A DNA stretch of 64,000 bases from Cryptomeria japonica. Its lineage: Eukaryota; Streptophyta; Pinopsida; Cupressales; Cupressaceae. The notes beneath the pieces were generated by a model. The model saw only the letters and a list, made by a program, of their open reading frames with translations, was not told the origin of the DNA and ran no database searches. This document shows, piece by piece, positions 32,954 to 45,104 of this stretch. The translations under genes were made by a program, and so were the position numbers. The stretch spans positions 54,519,636-54,583,635 of the forward strand of contig NC_081414.1 of NCBI RefSeq assembly GCF_030272615.1, read 5' to 3'. Position 1 is the first letter of the stretch. Each line of letters starts with the position of its first letter.

Positions 32954-35571
32954 TACTGACTCAATGGGCTCTCCAAATGGTGTAAACTTTCAAGGAGGTC
33001 CATCCCTTGATCGGAAAGGTTTGCGCTACTGGTTTTGTTGTTGGCCTTGTTGTTGATTATATTGTTGAGTGTATTGTTGAGTATGTTGTTGGTATTGTGG
33101 TTGTTGAGTAACATTGCTCACTGGTGTTTGATTTTGTTCCATAATTGACATATTAGGAGCACTCAATTTCTTTATTGTGAATGGGGGTTGATTTGCATTC
33201 ACCGCTCTTGTGTCAACAACTCCATCATTAGTGACATTCTTGTTTTTGTACCAAAATCTATTTCGGTCCCCAGAATTGTTTGTGTTGTCACTATCTTTGT
33301 TGAGCTTAATGATTCCTTTAGCTACAAGAGTAGTTTCAATGTTCATCCCTTTCTTAATGAGTTTCTCAATAGTACTGGGACTTTTCAATTTGAGTTCATA
33401 CATCATTTCTGGGACCAAATTTTGGATAAACAAGTTCACTTGTTGTTCTTCAGGTATATCTAGGGAAGAACAACTATACAAGCTTCACCATCATTGCAAG
33501 AAAGTCACTAATGGTTCACCTTGCTTTTGCTTGTTGTTGCATAAATCTGACATGGTCACGTCATTGTCGATGTTGAATGCGAAGTGAGATATAAACTTTT
33601 GAGCCAGTTCCGACCAAGTCTTTATGTTTTTTGGCAGATGCGAATACCAATCCATGGCTTGTCCCATGAGACTTCGTGCAAATAAGCACATTAAATATGT
33701 TTCCTCATAACTCACTTCAGTACACGCCGCGAAAAATGCTCGAATGTGGTCTTTTGGATTACCATTCCCTTTATATTTCTCAAAATTAGGTGCGTCAAAA
33801 TGCTTAGGGAAGGGAGGCATATATAAACTCTTATCAAATGGATTAGGACATAAATCATGATTTGTGTACAACTTCTTTGTTCCTTTGGTTTCTAATGCAT
33901 CGACTTGTCATTGTAACTTCTCAAGCTATTGCGCAATTGTGTCAGATTTTGGAGGTCCATCATTAATCCTGGTGGGTATTCTTTGTTGATACATCATGTT
34001 TCCGATCGGTTGTTGATGCTTTGAAATTGCTGTCTTTGGTGTCTCCGGCATATAATGTTCTTGGTAGACCTCTTGTTGTTGTGGTTGTGCCATGCCTTGA
34101 TATTGACCTTGTTGTTGTGCTTCTTGTGGTTGAATCATTGTTTGTAGCCTAGGTTGATATTGCAATTGAGGGTGTTGTTGATATTGCACAGACGTCAATT
34201 GCAGTTGTGAAGTATGATAGCTTGTTTGTCTTGGCACATATTGGGGCACATGTTGTTGTTGATGCTGACGAATTGGAATTTCCTGACTTTGTGCCAATTG
34301 TTGTCGCGGCGTGAATCCCATCATTTGCAAAAAACTTTGTTTGGGTGGTTTTTGTTGTTTCTCCTTAAGATGGGGTATGGCACTTGCATTAATTTGCTAT
34401 GTTGTTTGTCCAATCCATTGTGGTGGTTGCAAGTTTGCATTAACTTGTAATGAGGTAGAAGGTGCTGCAATTTGTTGTCGAATGCGATATTGTTGTTGTT
34501 GTACATTGTTTGTTTGCACATTCGATTGTACCTTTTGTGTATTACTCAATTGTTGCAACATTTGTTGCTGGTGCAAACCACTATCTATAGCTCTTTGTGT
34601 CACCATTATCAAAAGATCTGTCACAATAGTCTGCATAATAGGTACGTGAGTGTTTGGCAAATATATTGAACTTAGTGGGACATAGGAACTTTGTTGCATT
34701 GTGGAATTTTTTTGGACATTGGTGAGATTAGGCATTCCAGTCGTGAAGCTTTCTTGCATCTTAGATTTTGATCCAATTTTATGCATGTGAGGAACCACTT
34801 CTTATTGAGGGACAGTTGTTAATATTCATGTGGTCCTTGTTTGATCTTGTGTTATAGGTGTTGTGTTAAATAATGGATTATTTATTGTCTCAAATGGTGA
34901 CTTTTGAGGAATAGTCATTGTCAATGCCTTTGAAGCACGTTTACTCATCAAGGTAGGTTGAGTTTCTTGTTGCACATGTTCTTCATTTGGATGCAAAGAG
35001 AAACTTAACAGCTCACCACCTTGTTGTTTTTGCACATTGATTTGCTCACTTGAGGAGGTCACATTACTCATCATGTCAAGGTATTTCTGGGGGAACATCT
35101 TAAATACCTTGTTCAAGAATTTATCCATCTTTTTGGTCAACTTTGGATCTTAAAGGAACATATCAACATCATCAGAGGCATCGGAATCTGATGAATAATC
35201 TGGTAAAATATTTGGATTTGTTTCTTGTTGAATGCCTTGATCTAAACCAAATCCTTGTGAAAGAGTTTGTTCCTCATGTAATGTTTGAATTTCATGTTGC
35301 AGGTTTGGTTGATTCCAATCAAAAGGTGCATTTCCTCTTAGTGTTGGTGGAACACTCCCATGTCCTAGTTTCATGGGTACAAATACTGGTCCATATAATG
35401 TAGGTGGTCCAAGTTGAACCATTCCATATGGTGGTAATGATGTGTTTGATGAACCTTCAATTTGTACTGTTTGACTAGTTTGAAACTGTGAATTTGATAT
35501 GTTGTCAATGGGTTGATATGTTGGTTCGCCCATCTTTTTAGATTTTGACCTTGTTTCAATAGGCATGTCAC
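32954..35571 (-). pseudogene. O gag
   Basis: Starts at MPIETRSKSKKMGEP (the ATG ends at 35566). The first two thirds are rich in Gln, for example about 34070-34290, encoded mostly by CAA. The capsid-like block is near 33500-33800: PPFPKHFDAPNFEKYKGNGN, FAACTEVSYEETYLMCLFAR and MGQAMDWYSHLP, the retrotransposon Gag signature. A Gln-rich run follows near 33030-33110. At least five stops or frameshifts cut it into pieces of 100-150 codons. Plus-strand ORFs here are shadows of the CAA/TTG repeats. Confidence 0.85.
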
Positions 35572-35744
35572 TTATGCAAATGCAATATTTTTGGAATTTT
35601 TCAAGGATAATGTATGATATGCAACTAAATGCAAACTAAATAGATGAAAATGTAATCTATGGCAAGAATGCAATCTAAGTTTTTGGTTGTTTTTCAAGAT
35701 TTTGACAAACTTTTGAAATGCAAATCTAAAAAAGGACTATCTAT

Positions 35745-36705
35745 GAGATCGAGCAAAGTGTGCAGTCCCTCTAGGTATATCTTGTCTCTCTCCAAACTAT
35801 CATCTAACTCTCTTTGATAGGTACATCTCAATCACTCTCTAGTGATTCACTGGTTGCCCAATCAGGTACCTCTCCTATCTACAATACAATAGCTCATCAC
35901 TATCATCTGACCATCCAGGGCAATCGAGATATGGCCTCCATGTGAACTCTCTCAATCTATCTAGCTCATGTCTCCAATACAATATGTATCCAAAAGGACC
36001 CTATCTCAGTGCTCCCCCATAGCAGTACACATATGGTCGGTGTGGTAATACCTATCTCTCTACAATCGGTCGACATATGGCTATGTACTCAAATGCCCAT
36101 ACCTGTAACAGTGTGACTCCACAGCTCAAAGTCTGCACTCCCTGATATGCTATCTGATGCAGCTAAAAATATATAATAGCAAGTACACATGGTCCCCATG
36201 CATACACCATCCCCTCTATTGCCATCCACTCTAGCACTCTTCCCTATCCAATAGGGAATCGATTTCCTCATCTGTCTCCTGCTAATAAGCATGCTATAAC
36301 CACAGCTATCACCACATATCGCCGATCATACTCTGATGCCATTGTCTCCTAGCCAATCTCCCTCTCTACGATATCTAGATCATCTGCATTGCACTCAAAT
36401 AATCTACACAAAGTGTCTCTCCCTGTCACTAGGTCATACTCTATCATCTCCCCATGAATCGGAATGCAGAGGATACACCATACGTCCTCTAGTGTCACAG
36501 TCGCCTCTCCAGTCACCAGATGGAATGAGGAGGTCTCTGAATGCCATCGCTCTGCCAATGTGGTCGTTAGTCCTATGTTTGCCCTAATCTCGGGCATGAA
36601 TGTGATATAGTATATTCCAAGTTCTACTAATGTATCTCTATCTGTGCTCCTGAGTCTATGTCGTAACATGAAGTAGTCAGGTCAGTTCTCCCGCATGATC
36701 AATGG
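35745..36705 (-). pseudogene. O antisense ORF, N-terminal half with plant mobile domain
   Basis: On the minus strand from about 36705: IMREN, then MLRHRLRSTDRDTLVELG (36669), GEATVTLEDVWCILCIPIHG (near 36470), DRRYVVIAVVIACLLAGD (near 36320) and VTLLQVWAFEYIAICRP (near 36110), down to DIPRGTAHFARSH near 35750. These line up in order with the G1 ORF at 18128-19130. The next part of the protein is missing here and is found at 11985-12790 on the plus strand. A likely splice acceptor, TTGTGATGCAG, ends just before the first conserved residues, at the same place as the G1 acceptor. There are several stops. Confidence 0.78.
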
Positions 36706-37536
36706 ATATTGTCGACTCTGCATCACAATTGGGGCACATTTTGTCAATTTTAGAGTTTGCTCCTATGGGCTGCATTTCCTTGTTTCATGTCCAAATCAGG
36801 GTGTGTTTCATCTATTTTGACCTATCCTATTCTTATCCCCCCTTTTCGGATCATTCGCATGCTATTTTTGGCCATATTAGGGTTCCCCATGCACAACTGC
36901 GCCTGTGTTCTAAGTCCTACACCTGTGTAGCAACAACCTACGCTTGTCTACCCTAAACAAGTGTAGGTTACCTTACACAAGTGCAGGATGTGCTCACACA
37001 GGCACATAAGTCAATTTCTGCATTCCCTATGGGCCCCGCAATGTCCTACAAGCGATCAAAATTCATAAAATTGACAATATGGGTTTTTGAGATACATATC
37101 GTTGCTCCCGCATCGTCTGATCATTTGTAAGTGTGTACATGTTCTTCAAGGTGATCTGCCATTGGAATGTTTGCCATCTCTCTGCAAGTGTCCATTTCCA
37201 GAGCAACAAATCCTCTTCTTGGGCTAGTGCAAATGAGCAATTTTCACTCTCTTTGTATCATTTATAGATCTTTTTTAGTGCATAGATGGACATGCACTCT
37301 CTCCATCTCATGTTGTTCGTGGTCTTTTGCACCTTCAATTGCTTGTCATTCATATATTCGATCTCCGATTTTCAGTTTGTTTGCTCCTATCATGTTCTAT
37401 CATTCTTATCGATCAATTGGCCTCTTTTCTGGATGTTTCCGGCCAATTCCTCGAGGCGGCATGCATATGTCATTGTCATTATCCGGGGCATTTTCATTAT
37501 TGTTCTTTGAAACAATGCTTAATATCACATTTTCTC
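36706..37536. other. O 3' region between the antisense ORF and the polypurine tract
   Basis: No gene was recognised. Three 20-bp units with CACCTGTGT or CGCTTGTCT lie near 36898-36960, and looser inverted versions (ACAAGTGTAGG) follow to about 37000. Relative to the antisense ORF they lie 200-300 bases upstream, the same relation as the 19-bp array in G1. Confidence 0.55.
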
Positions 37537-37550
37537 AAAGAGGGGCAAAA
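37537..37550 (+). other. O polypurine tract
   Basis: AAAGAGGGGCAAAA directly before the right LTR start TGTAGACATC. It shows that O is a plus-strand element, although its gag-pol reads on the minus strand. Confidence 0.82.
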
Positions 37551-39025
37551 TGTAGACATCTAAAACTGGTCAATGCTTGTGGAATCATACTTTAACATTT
37601 GCGCATTGCCTTATTTTAGGGTTTTTGCATCACATTAACATTTCTCCTATGTCACGCACTTGGTCTTTATCATTTGCAAGCATTGAGTCCTTCTGCATTC
37701 TTTAGTTGTCTCGCTTTCAAATTTGGTCTTGTCGATAACAATCTTCAGTCATGATTTTGGTCAATCTTATCCTGTCACATCAATGTGCGTGCTCATTTGT
37801 CATCATTTTGGACACTTTCAATCCTAATTAGGGTTTTGTCCTCTTATCAATCTTGTCATTTTGCGATCAATTTGTCATCGATCGTTGTTCTCTTATCAAT
37901 CTTGTCGTTTTGCGATCGATTTGTCATCAATCGATGTCCTCTTTTCAATCTTGTCATTTTGTGATCGATTTGTCATCGATCATTGTCCTCTTATCAATCT
38001 TCTCATTTTGCGATTGATTTGTCATCGATCATTGTCCTCTTATCAATCTTGTCATCTTGTGATCGATTTGTCATCGATCATTGTTATTTTCAATCTTGTC
38101 ATCGATCGTCGTCCTTCTCAATCATGTCAATTTGGATCAATTAGTCATTGTTCCTCGTGAATTGGTGCATTTGTCAATCAAATCACTTATCAAAATTAGT
38201 CTTTTATCAATGCAAAATCATGATCGAATCGACATCAAATCAATCTTACATCAAGACCTAATTGTCATCCTTGCATTTCTAATTTATCTTCTAGGGTTTC
38301 ATGATTTATTCATTTAACCTTCTTTGTCATTTTCTCTCCATTTTCTCTTTAGGATAAATGATTTATTTATTTATCCTAAGTCTTCTTGTCACAATTAAAT
38401 GTTTATTTAATTGGCTAATTAATTCCTCCTATTTTTGTAAATTAATTAATGAATGAAAAATTATTAATTAATTTACCTAATTTGCATCAATTTCCTAATT
38501 TCCAAGTCATCATTTCTAACCTAATTTTCTAATTTCTCCTAAATTCCTAAATGTCTATTTCTATTTCAAATTCTTGTCATAATCCTTGTATAGCAATTTG
38601 TCATACACTTGCCATTTTTGCTATTCTTGATTTGAATTTCTATTCGATTCACTTTCATGCTAATCTGATCTTTTCTCCAATTTCTCTATAAATTGGATGA
38701 ATTTCTTCAATCAAGGCCCCTGATCCCTTGTCGAATCAATCACACTTTGAGTATTCTTGTGCTATCATCTTGTCTACTTGCTTTCACATCATGCTCATGC
38801 ACTAGTAGGTGAGATCCACAACAAAGCTATTTGAAGGAGAAAGAAGGACAATGGAGCCACATGAAGGAGACATTCAAGTTTGCAATGGTTTGCATTTGAA
38901 TTGATGTCTTGTTTTCATGTCTTTATTGAGTGTAATTAGGATTGTTATCATTGCAATTGAGTTTTCATGATTGAGCTAGTCCAATTTGCTATTTGCTTTG
39001 ATGATTTCCACATTTCCTAGATACA
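37551..39025 (+). repeat. O 3' LTR
   Basis: Runs from TGTAGACATC to CTAGATACA and pairs with 8440-9980. It is followed by CATAC (39026-39030), matching 8435-8439. It carries the 49-bp array at about 37840-38100. Confidence 0.92.
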
Positions 39026-40119
39026 CATACTATCGGTCTTCTTGCCATATCGGTGATGCACTAACTAGTTAACCTTTGAACCATGCAATTTCTTGTTCTG
39101 TCAGTGGGATCACATCAGCTCAGTCACCAAACTTTGCCAATCCACCACATGTATCTATTGACATGTCAATAGTCTTACCATGCTCTCTTACCAGTTTATA
39201 TTGACTTGTCAATAGTCTCTAATGTACACGTCCTATCATACCGGTTACAAGATAATATCATACATCAAACATCAACAAACATCTCTGTTGATATCAACAA
39301 CCAAGAGTGAATCCATGTCCACAAATGCTAACACTTACATTCTTCTTCATTTGACCAGTTCTCTTCTCAACTGGTTTGTGAAAGTGACAAACTCATCACT
39401 CCTTAGCTATCCTGGTAGCTCATCATGCTTACTCTTGTTGATTTGGTGCACATCTCTAGTTTCACACATCTAAGGCATCATTATGTTTCACTTTGTTCAT
39501 CCATTGTGTGCCTTCAATAACCTTCCTTATATCTCTTGATTGTCTTATCTCAGAGCATTATCACTTACTGGTGGGAGTAGATGAACCATTGCACTCAACT
39601 TGCCAATCACTCGGTGAGAGTGGATCCTTGTCACTTGGTCACAAATAATTGGTGGGAATTGATTGTCATTATATTGTGCACCCTTCTTCCAGTGTCTCAC
39701 CAAAGTGACTTCCCTATTTGAGAAGATACATCTTCAATCAAAACTCATAACCTGGTAGACATCCCTTTTGTATACCTTACTATCTACCAATCTTCTCTTC
39801 ATCTAGTGACAACATCTTCATCTGGTGGGAGTCCAACTGCATACCAGTTGTCTGCACTTTCTCCATTATCTCAACCTTTCTTGCTTACTGGTCACATGCT
39901 TGCCAGTTGGCAACCATACACTACCAACTCATCACTCACAGGTTGGCATTTCCATAATACCAATTGTCTCCAATCCCTATTCACCAGTCAACATCCCAAA
40001 AATCCATACTGATCGACATCCCATATTTACTGGTGACAAGATATACTAATGACATGCTATACTAATTGACATCAATGATACCATTATAGGTTGACATTAA
40101 TGACATCACAATGCCAACA
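39026..40119 (-). repeat. copia2 3' LTR, second piece
   Basis: Continues the copia2 LTR after O. It ends at ATGCCAACA (40119), that is TGTTGGCAT on the element strand, directly before the polypurine tract. No coding sequence was recognised; the ORFs present are short and lack motifs. The equivalent part of the other copia2 LTR lies beyond the window. Confidence 0.78.
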
Positions 40120-41213
40120 ATCTCCCCCTTTGGCATTAATGTCAACACATGTAGTATCTAGTATACTATATGTTTTCTCTCCCCATTTGACAAAAATGGC
40201 AAAGGGAACTGATAGAGCTTTCTACTGGTTTCCTCTCCCCCACTAGTTGCTCTCTACTTTGTATCCTCTCATCCAGTAACACTTGAGATAGAGGGCTCAG
40301 ACACTAAATGTATATACTAGTTTGATACCAATTGTAGAAAAGTATGTCAGCGAATATCACTTACCTCTCTATCAAACTGCATCTTCTCCCCTTTGATGTG
40401 TAGAAATTTATTCTAACACCGATTGTTGATACCAATCTGATATCACATGAATATTATCCCCCTGTGCAGGTAATTGTTCCTCTTTGTCAAGCATATGGTT
40501 CAAAAATCAAGGGATGTGAAGATATGAACTCCCCCTGAACCATAGATCTTAGGTCTTATTTGCCTGTCTGATCCTAAACTGGGGCTCCAATCTACAACTC
40601 GTACTGGTAGAGCTGAGTATATGTGATCTACTAATGATCTTCCAGCTCGATGAAATCCATCAATACTTATGATGATCTTTCATGACCACAATGCCAAACC
40701 ACATCACCATCATGTCAACTATCAAACCTGTTGGCCCATAATGATGCATGCACACGAGGTTGCCTACCGGACGAACACAATGCCATTTAGGATTTCTCTA
40801 ATATCGCCTAAGATAAAATTTCATCAAACCAAGCCATCAGAGTCACTGCAATGATCATAATCTACAATACCGGTTGACCCATACCAGTCCAATATTTCCA
40901 CCAAAACACTTTGTCTATCAGCCTCTGTCTTCTTATGTCAAGTGCCTTTGATCCTAATTGCAATTTGAACCCTCCATTGACACATACATTAGTAATCCAT
41001 CTCTCATATGTAGAAGTGTAGCTAAGGCACTAACTACACATACTGTCATCTCATCTTCTTCCTTGTACTGGTAGCAGCTTGTTCTTTCATTTCTCCTTTT
41101 CAAATTTGGGGGTGAATAATATGATCATTATGTATCTCCCCCTGAGGCCCTGCATCTACTTTAATCCTTAGGAGATATCACCTATGCATTGAATGCACAT
41201 TGTGTGCCCATGG
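40120..41213 (-). other. copia2 3' untranslated region with repeated polypurine tracts
   Basis: The true polypurine tract, CCAAAGGGGGAGATTG, lies at the LTR (40118-40133). Similar tracts recur near 40457, 40530 and 41143 (CTCAGGGGGAG or near it on the minus strand). Repeated tracts of this kind are described for Sireviruses. No pol sequence remains: zinc-knuckle coding runs almost directly into this region. Confidence 0.65.
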
Positions 41214-42094
41214 TCATATTCTCTTCCTTCTTCCTCCATGCCTACTTGGTTTCCCTCCTTTTCTCATTTGTAGTATTTGGGGAAGTGTTAATTTTCTTTT
41301 GTTGATTTGTCCTTGCTCTACAAGTTTCTGCAGTATGACCAAAAACATTATTGTAGTAACAGACTGTGTTCCTACTAGATAAATGATTGGAGGACCTTCT
41401 ATCAAACTGGTTTGATCTTCTTCCTTTGATCATGTTGTATTAACCAATTATTGGAACCGATATATTTCTTGATCATGCAGGAACAATTCTCTTTTTGTTC
41501 CATGTTAGTCTTTGACTCTCATGTGTTGTATAACTACTTCCATATTGAGCATGACTATTACACTAGCTGTCATGTGACTGAAATCTCTTCTTCCTGAATT
41601 CATGAATTTTATGGTTGTCCATTACAGTTATAACATATAACATTCTCATTTCTTGGAATAGCTAATGGACTCTTGTTAGCATAACCGAGAAAGAGCATAT
41701 GCAGGTTCTACATTTTGAGGTCTTATGCCCATATGCATTACATCTTTTAGAAACTGAATTGCTATTCTTAGGAAAAGAAATTTGTCAATTCTTAGACCTC
41801 ATTTTACATTCATCATCTTTATGACCATAGTCTTTTCATGAATAACAATAACCAGAGAAAGGGGGCTTATAACTTACAAATTCATTTTGCCAAACATGAT
41901 ATGATCTTACCAGTTTGGCTTCTCCATTTATACTTCTCCGGGGACTTGTCTTTAGTTGTCTAGTCACTATAGTCCTTTCATCTGATCCCTTATTTCCCTA
42001 CACTTTCTTTGTCTTGTGGGCAGCAACATTTCTTCATCTTCTACCAATAGGAGGTCTTCTAGGTTGTTTTCTCATGTTCTTGTTTTTGATGAAG
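41214..42094 (-). pseudogene. copia2 gag C-terminal region with several zinc knuckles
   Basis: Minus-strand reading shows at least three CCHC-type knuckles: CYS, a stop where Cys is expected, then KDYGHKDDEC (near 41820); CNAYGHKTSKC (near 41735); and CYYNNVFGHTAETC (near 41340). A half knuckle, CYNCNG, lies near 41630. Several stops and frameshifts separate them. The region joins the gag N-terminal part across the G5 insertion, whose target duplication is CCATC (42095-42099 and 45105-45109). Confidence 0.72.
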
Positions 42095-42099
42095 CCATC

Positions 42100-45000
42100 C
42101 GATGTAGAGCCTTAGTATAGGTGTAGAGTAGGTTCTTTTAGTCCAAGAACAAACCAAGGACTCTAGAAATCACAAATGACTTTAAGGGGTTAAGAAATAT
42201 CAATTTGATAAGTCCCATATCATTTCCTTCCTAAATGCTACCTCACAAGGTCACTTCCCTTGAATGCTTCACAAGGACTTCTAGTGATTCTTAAGGATCC
42301 TATAGCCCAACAAGGTTTGGTCCTCTCTCCAATTCATCAGTGTCTATCTATGGTTTTTTTTTAAGTCCCCTAGGTTAGGAGGACTCTTTTCAATCACCAA
42401 TTTAGGTTCCTTTTAATGGTTTGAGACAATTATTGCAGGAAGGCCTACTAGTGCTAGTAGCCCTGCCAGGTCGGTTTTCCTCAATTAATTCCTTACTTCT
42501 CCAAAGGACTTGGAAAAATAATTCCATATTTAAATACCCTTTAATGAGTTATAAAAACATATCCAAAGGGTTCTAGCATTTCAGGAATACAAGGGTCCAA
42601 ACCCTATCTTGGTTAGGTGACCTAATAGCCTTAATTAGGCCTATTTTACAAAGGAAAGGGTAGCCACAAGCCATTTCTTGCTTAAAAAACACAAGGGATA
42701 CTCTTAGGACATGGTAAAACCACCAATCTCTATGTTTTAGATAGTGATCAAACCCCCAACGCCTAATGTGGAACCTATTTGTTTGAACTTGCATAGTGGC
42801 CACATGGAGTTGCCCACCTTAATGCATCAAACCCTTGCCTTCAACTAGTCCTAACCTGCAAAGGACTACCAAAATATTAAAACACATTGACCATAATTGC
42901 ATCTCCTTTAGATCCATGGACCAGCAATGAAGGATCAGCAAGATTACGCCATTTCTTTGTAAAATCCTAGGTAAAACTGTCAAATCTAGACCACTTCCAG
43001 AAATTATCGATTTCTCCCTTGTCCTAGCGAATTAAGACCTCGAACTTAATGCGTATGAAAGGTGATTGGTCACTCTACTACATCCCACTATTTTTCTAAT
43101 TTCAAAATGTCTGTATAGTATGGTACACCATTCAGAACAACAAAATTCCAAGAAATTCATAGAATTTTATTGCTTCAATGATGCCAAAATATTCACAAAA
43201 CTATTCAACCCCCTCAATGATGATTAGGATTGAAATTTTATGCCTTCGTCAATGGTTATCAACCACTTTTTGAATTGAGGTGACCATTGGGAAGAAGTTT
43301 CTCTTTGTAACCAAAATTTGTCATGAAAAGTTGTCATGGTTGCATTAGCAGCTCAGACTCATGTTGAATGTGACACTTCTAAATGGAGAGCGGGAGTGAG
43401 AGAGAGGGAGCAGGAGGGGTTTCATGCTAAGGAGTTGTAGAAGATGGGGAAGATGGTGCCATGTATGAGGATGTTTTCCTCCCACTCCTCCTTTCACCTT
43501 CCATGTCACGAACTCTATTTGATGGGTCTCTTTGTGGCTCTTCTTTGCTAGATTGGTGGGTGGAAGAGTATGGTGCAGAGGAAGGAGTGGAGGTTGTGGC
43601 AATGATGGAGGTGTTTTGGGTATCTTGGAAGATTTGGGACCCTAGTGGATCTCTTGTGGAGAGGCTCTCTTTCTTTTTTGTGTTCTCTCCTTTCCTCTGT
43701 GCTGAGGATTTTTTGCGAGTCTAACCTTTGGTGCTCTGGTTTTTCGAAGGAGCTTCTTTTGTTGCTTCTTCTTTGTTGGGTTACTCTCCTATTGAGGTGG
43801 ATAGTTTTCTTTGGTGTGAACCTTTGAGAGAAGTTTGTTGGCTCTTGTTCTTCTCCCCTCCTTGTTTGTTAGAGGTGACCATATTTTCTATGGAGGTGGA
43901 CATTTGGTGGAGGGGAAAGGACTGGTTTTTGCTTACTGCTGGAGAGCACTGGTTGTTGTCTTTCTACTTCATTATTTGTCTTGTAGAGGTCGATTTCTTT
44001 CTGATTGAGGTGGAGAGATGGAATGTTGGGGATTTTTTACTTTTGGTGCTCCTCTTGTTGTTGGCTAAGGCTACCTGTTTCTTCTCTCAAAGGTTTTTCC
44101 TTGGGTGGGTCTGGAAGTTCTTTTTCCTAGACTCCCAACTTGTCTCCTGGGCTGGTTCCTTTTTGTTGTTTCTTGGTTTGGCCTTCTTCCCTCTGGATTT
44201 TGGGGTCTTTGTTCCCCCTTTTTCTAGTTGTGGGTTCCTGGTTTATCCCATAGGCAGGTCAGTTGCTAATAGTTTTAAAGGGCCCAGTTTGTCTTTCTAT
44301 TGTCTTTGGTTTGGGGAAAATCTTGTGTTTGGTGTTCTAAGCTCTTCATTTAAGGTTGAGGGTGCCTGACAAAACCCCTAGTTGTTGGTTTTGGGTTCCA
44401 TTTTAAAACCCAGTTTAAAGGTTGAGGGAGACTCTCAAAACCCCTATTGGTTAGATTCAAATTGTATGAATATATGCTATAATCTGGTGTTGTTAATGAA
44501 GGTTAGGGGTACCTTTCAAAACCATGATAGTTGGCTGAGGATGCTTGTTATAACCTCGATAATTACTCTTCCCTACTATAGTTTGGAGCTGTAGCTTTGT
44601 TTGGTGTGGCGTGACTATGCTGGATGTTGCTGGTGTTAGTCATCTTTGCTAGATTTTGGTTGTGGTTTTTCATTGTGTATTTCTTTTAGCAACCTGCTTT
44701 GTTGGGTTCTAGATCCTGATAAGATCTATTGGGTTTTGTGTCCCTCCAAAACCTGTTGTATGGGGTTTTGGGTCTCCTCAAAACCTGTTTTTCCCCTAAT
44801 CAAAAACTTAGACTCATGTTGAGCCCACAAACTTGTTGTTCAAACATGTCTTAAACTTTCCTCAGACACCTAAAAACACCTAGAAAATACTGAACTAAAT
44901 ACCCCTAGGCCCATATGCCCATGGTGGATTATCAACTTGCCAAATCCATGCCATTGGGTAACAAAGTGGGGTTTATTACACAGATCAAACAAACTAAACT

Positions 45001-45104
45001 ATCCTATTACATAGATTTAGAGATCAAATTCTTATGCATTTGTGACCTTTAGGTCTTCATTTTCTTGGTCTTGATTGTCTCAGTTGTGAGGTGCCCCTGC
45101 ACCA
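42100..45104 (-). mobile_element. LTR A: solo LTR of the G5 family in copia2 gag, with nested insertion
   Basis: Begins CGATGTAGAGCC (TG mutated to CG) and ends CTGCACCA. CCATC flanks it at 42095-42099 and 45105-45109. Without the nested 43368-44806 segment and one 16-bp duplication it is about 1.55 kb, close to the intact copy C (51884-53334). Gag of copia2 lies on both sides, so it marks a real insertion site. Copy C is followed by the very same target sequence. Confidence 0.85.
43368..44806 (+). mobile_element. Non-LTR retrotransposon-like insertion
   Basis: A 1,439-bp segment interrupts LTR A between two copies of a 16-bp direct repeat (CTYAGACTCATGTTGA at 43352-43367 and 44807-44822). 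It ends in CCTAATCAAAAA. A long, variable target duplication and an A-rich 3' end are typical of LINE or SINE insertion. Its 3' part repeats GTTTTGGGT...CAAAACC phrases, as plant LINE tails often do. Open frames of 60-213 codons are hydrophobic and rich in Ser/Leu; I see no endonuclease or reverse transcriptase motif, so it is probably a truncated or non-autonomous copy. Confidence 0.7.

Larger units (their letters stand above)
8440..39025 (+). mobile_element. O: Tat-type Ty3/gypsy element with an internal inversion and nested G1
   Basis: Two similar LTRs (8440-9980 and 37551-39025) point the same way. CATAC flanks them at 8435-8439 and 39026-39030, so both belong to one insertion. A primer-binding site follows the left LTR and a polypurine tract precedes the right one, so the element is plus-strand. 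Yet gag-pol (35571 down to about 14570) is on the minus strand, and the antisense ORF is split between 11985-12790 (plus) and 35745-36705 (minus). The simplest reading is an inversion of the internal block. Without G1 the element would be about 17.8 kb. Confidence 0.82.

Noticed and set aside
34214-34669. Cys/Leu-rich plus-strand frames
   Set aside because: They are shadows of the Gln-rich gag of O read on the other strand (CAA and CAG give TTG and CTG).
14570-35571. A separate minus-strand element inside O instead of an inversion
   Set aside because: No LTR pair, target duplication, primer site or polypurine tract belongs to gag-pol at its ends, and the split antisense ORF needs the inversion.
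43728-44369. 213-codon hydrophobic frame
   Set aside because: It lies in a non-LTR insertion, is biased to Phe/Leu/Ser/Trp and has no catalytic motif. Membrane-like character follows from T-rich sequence.
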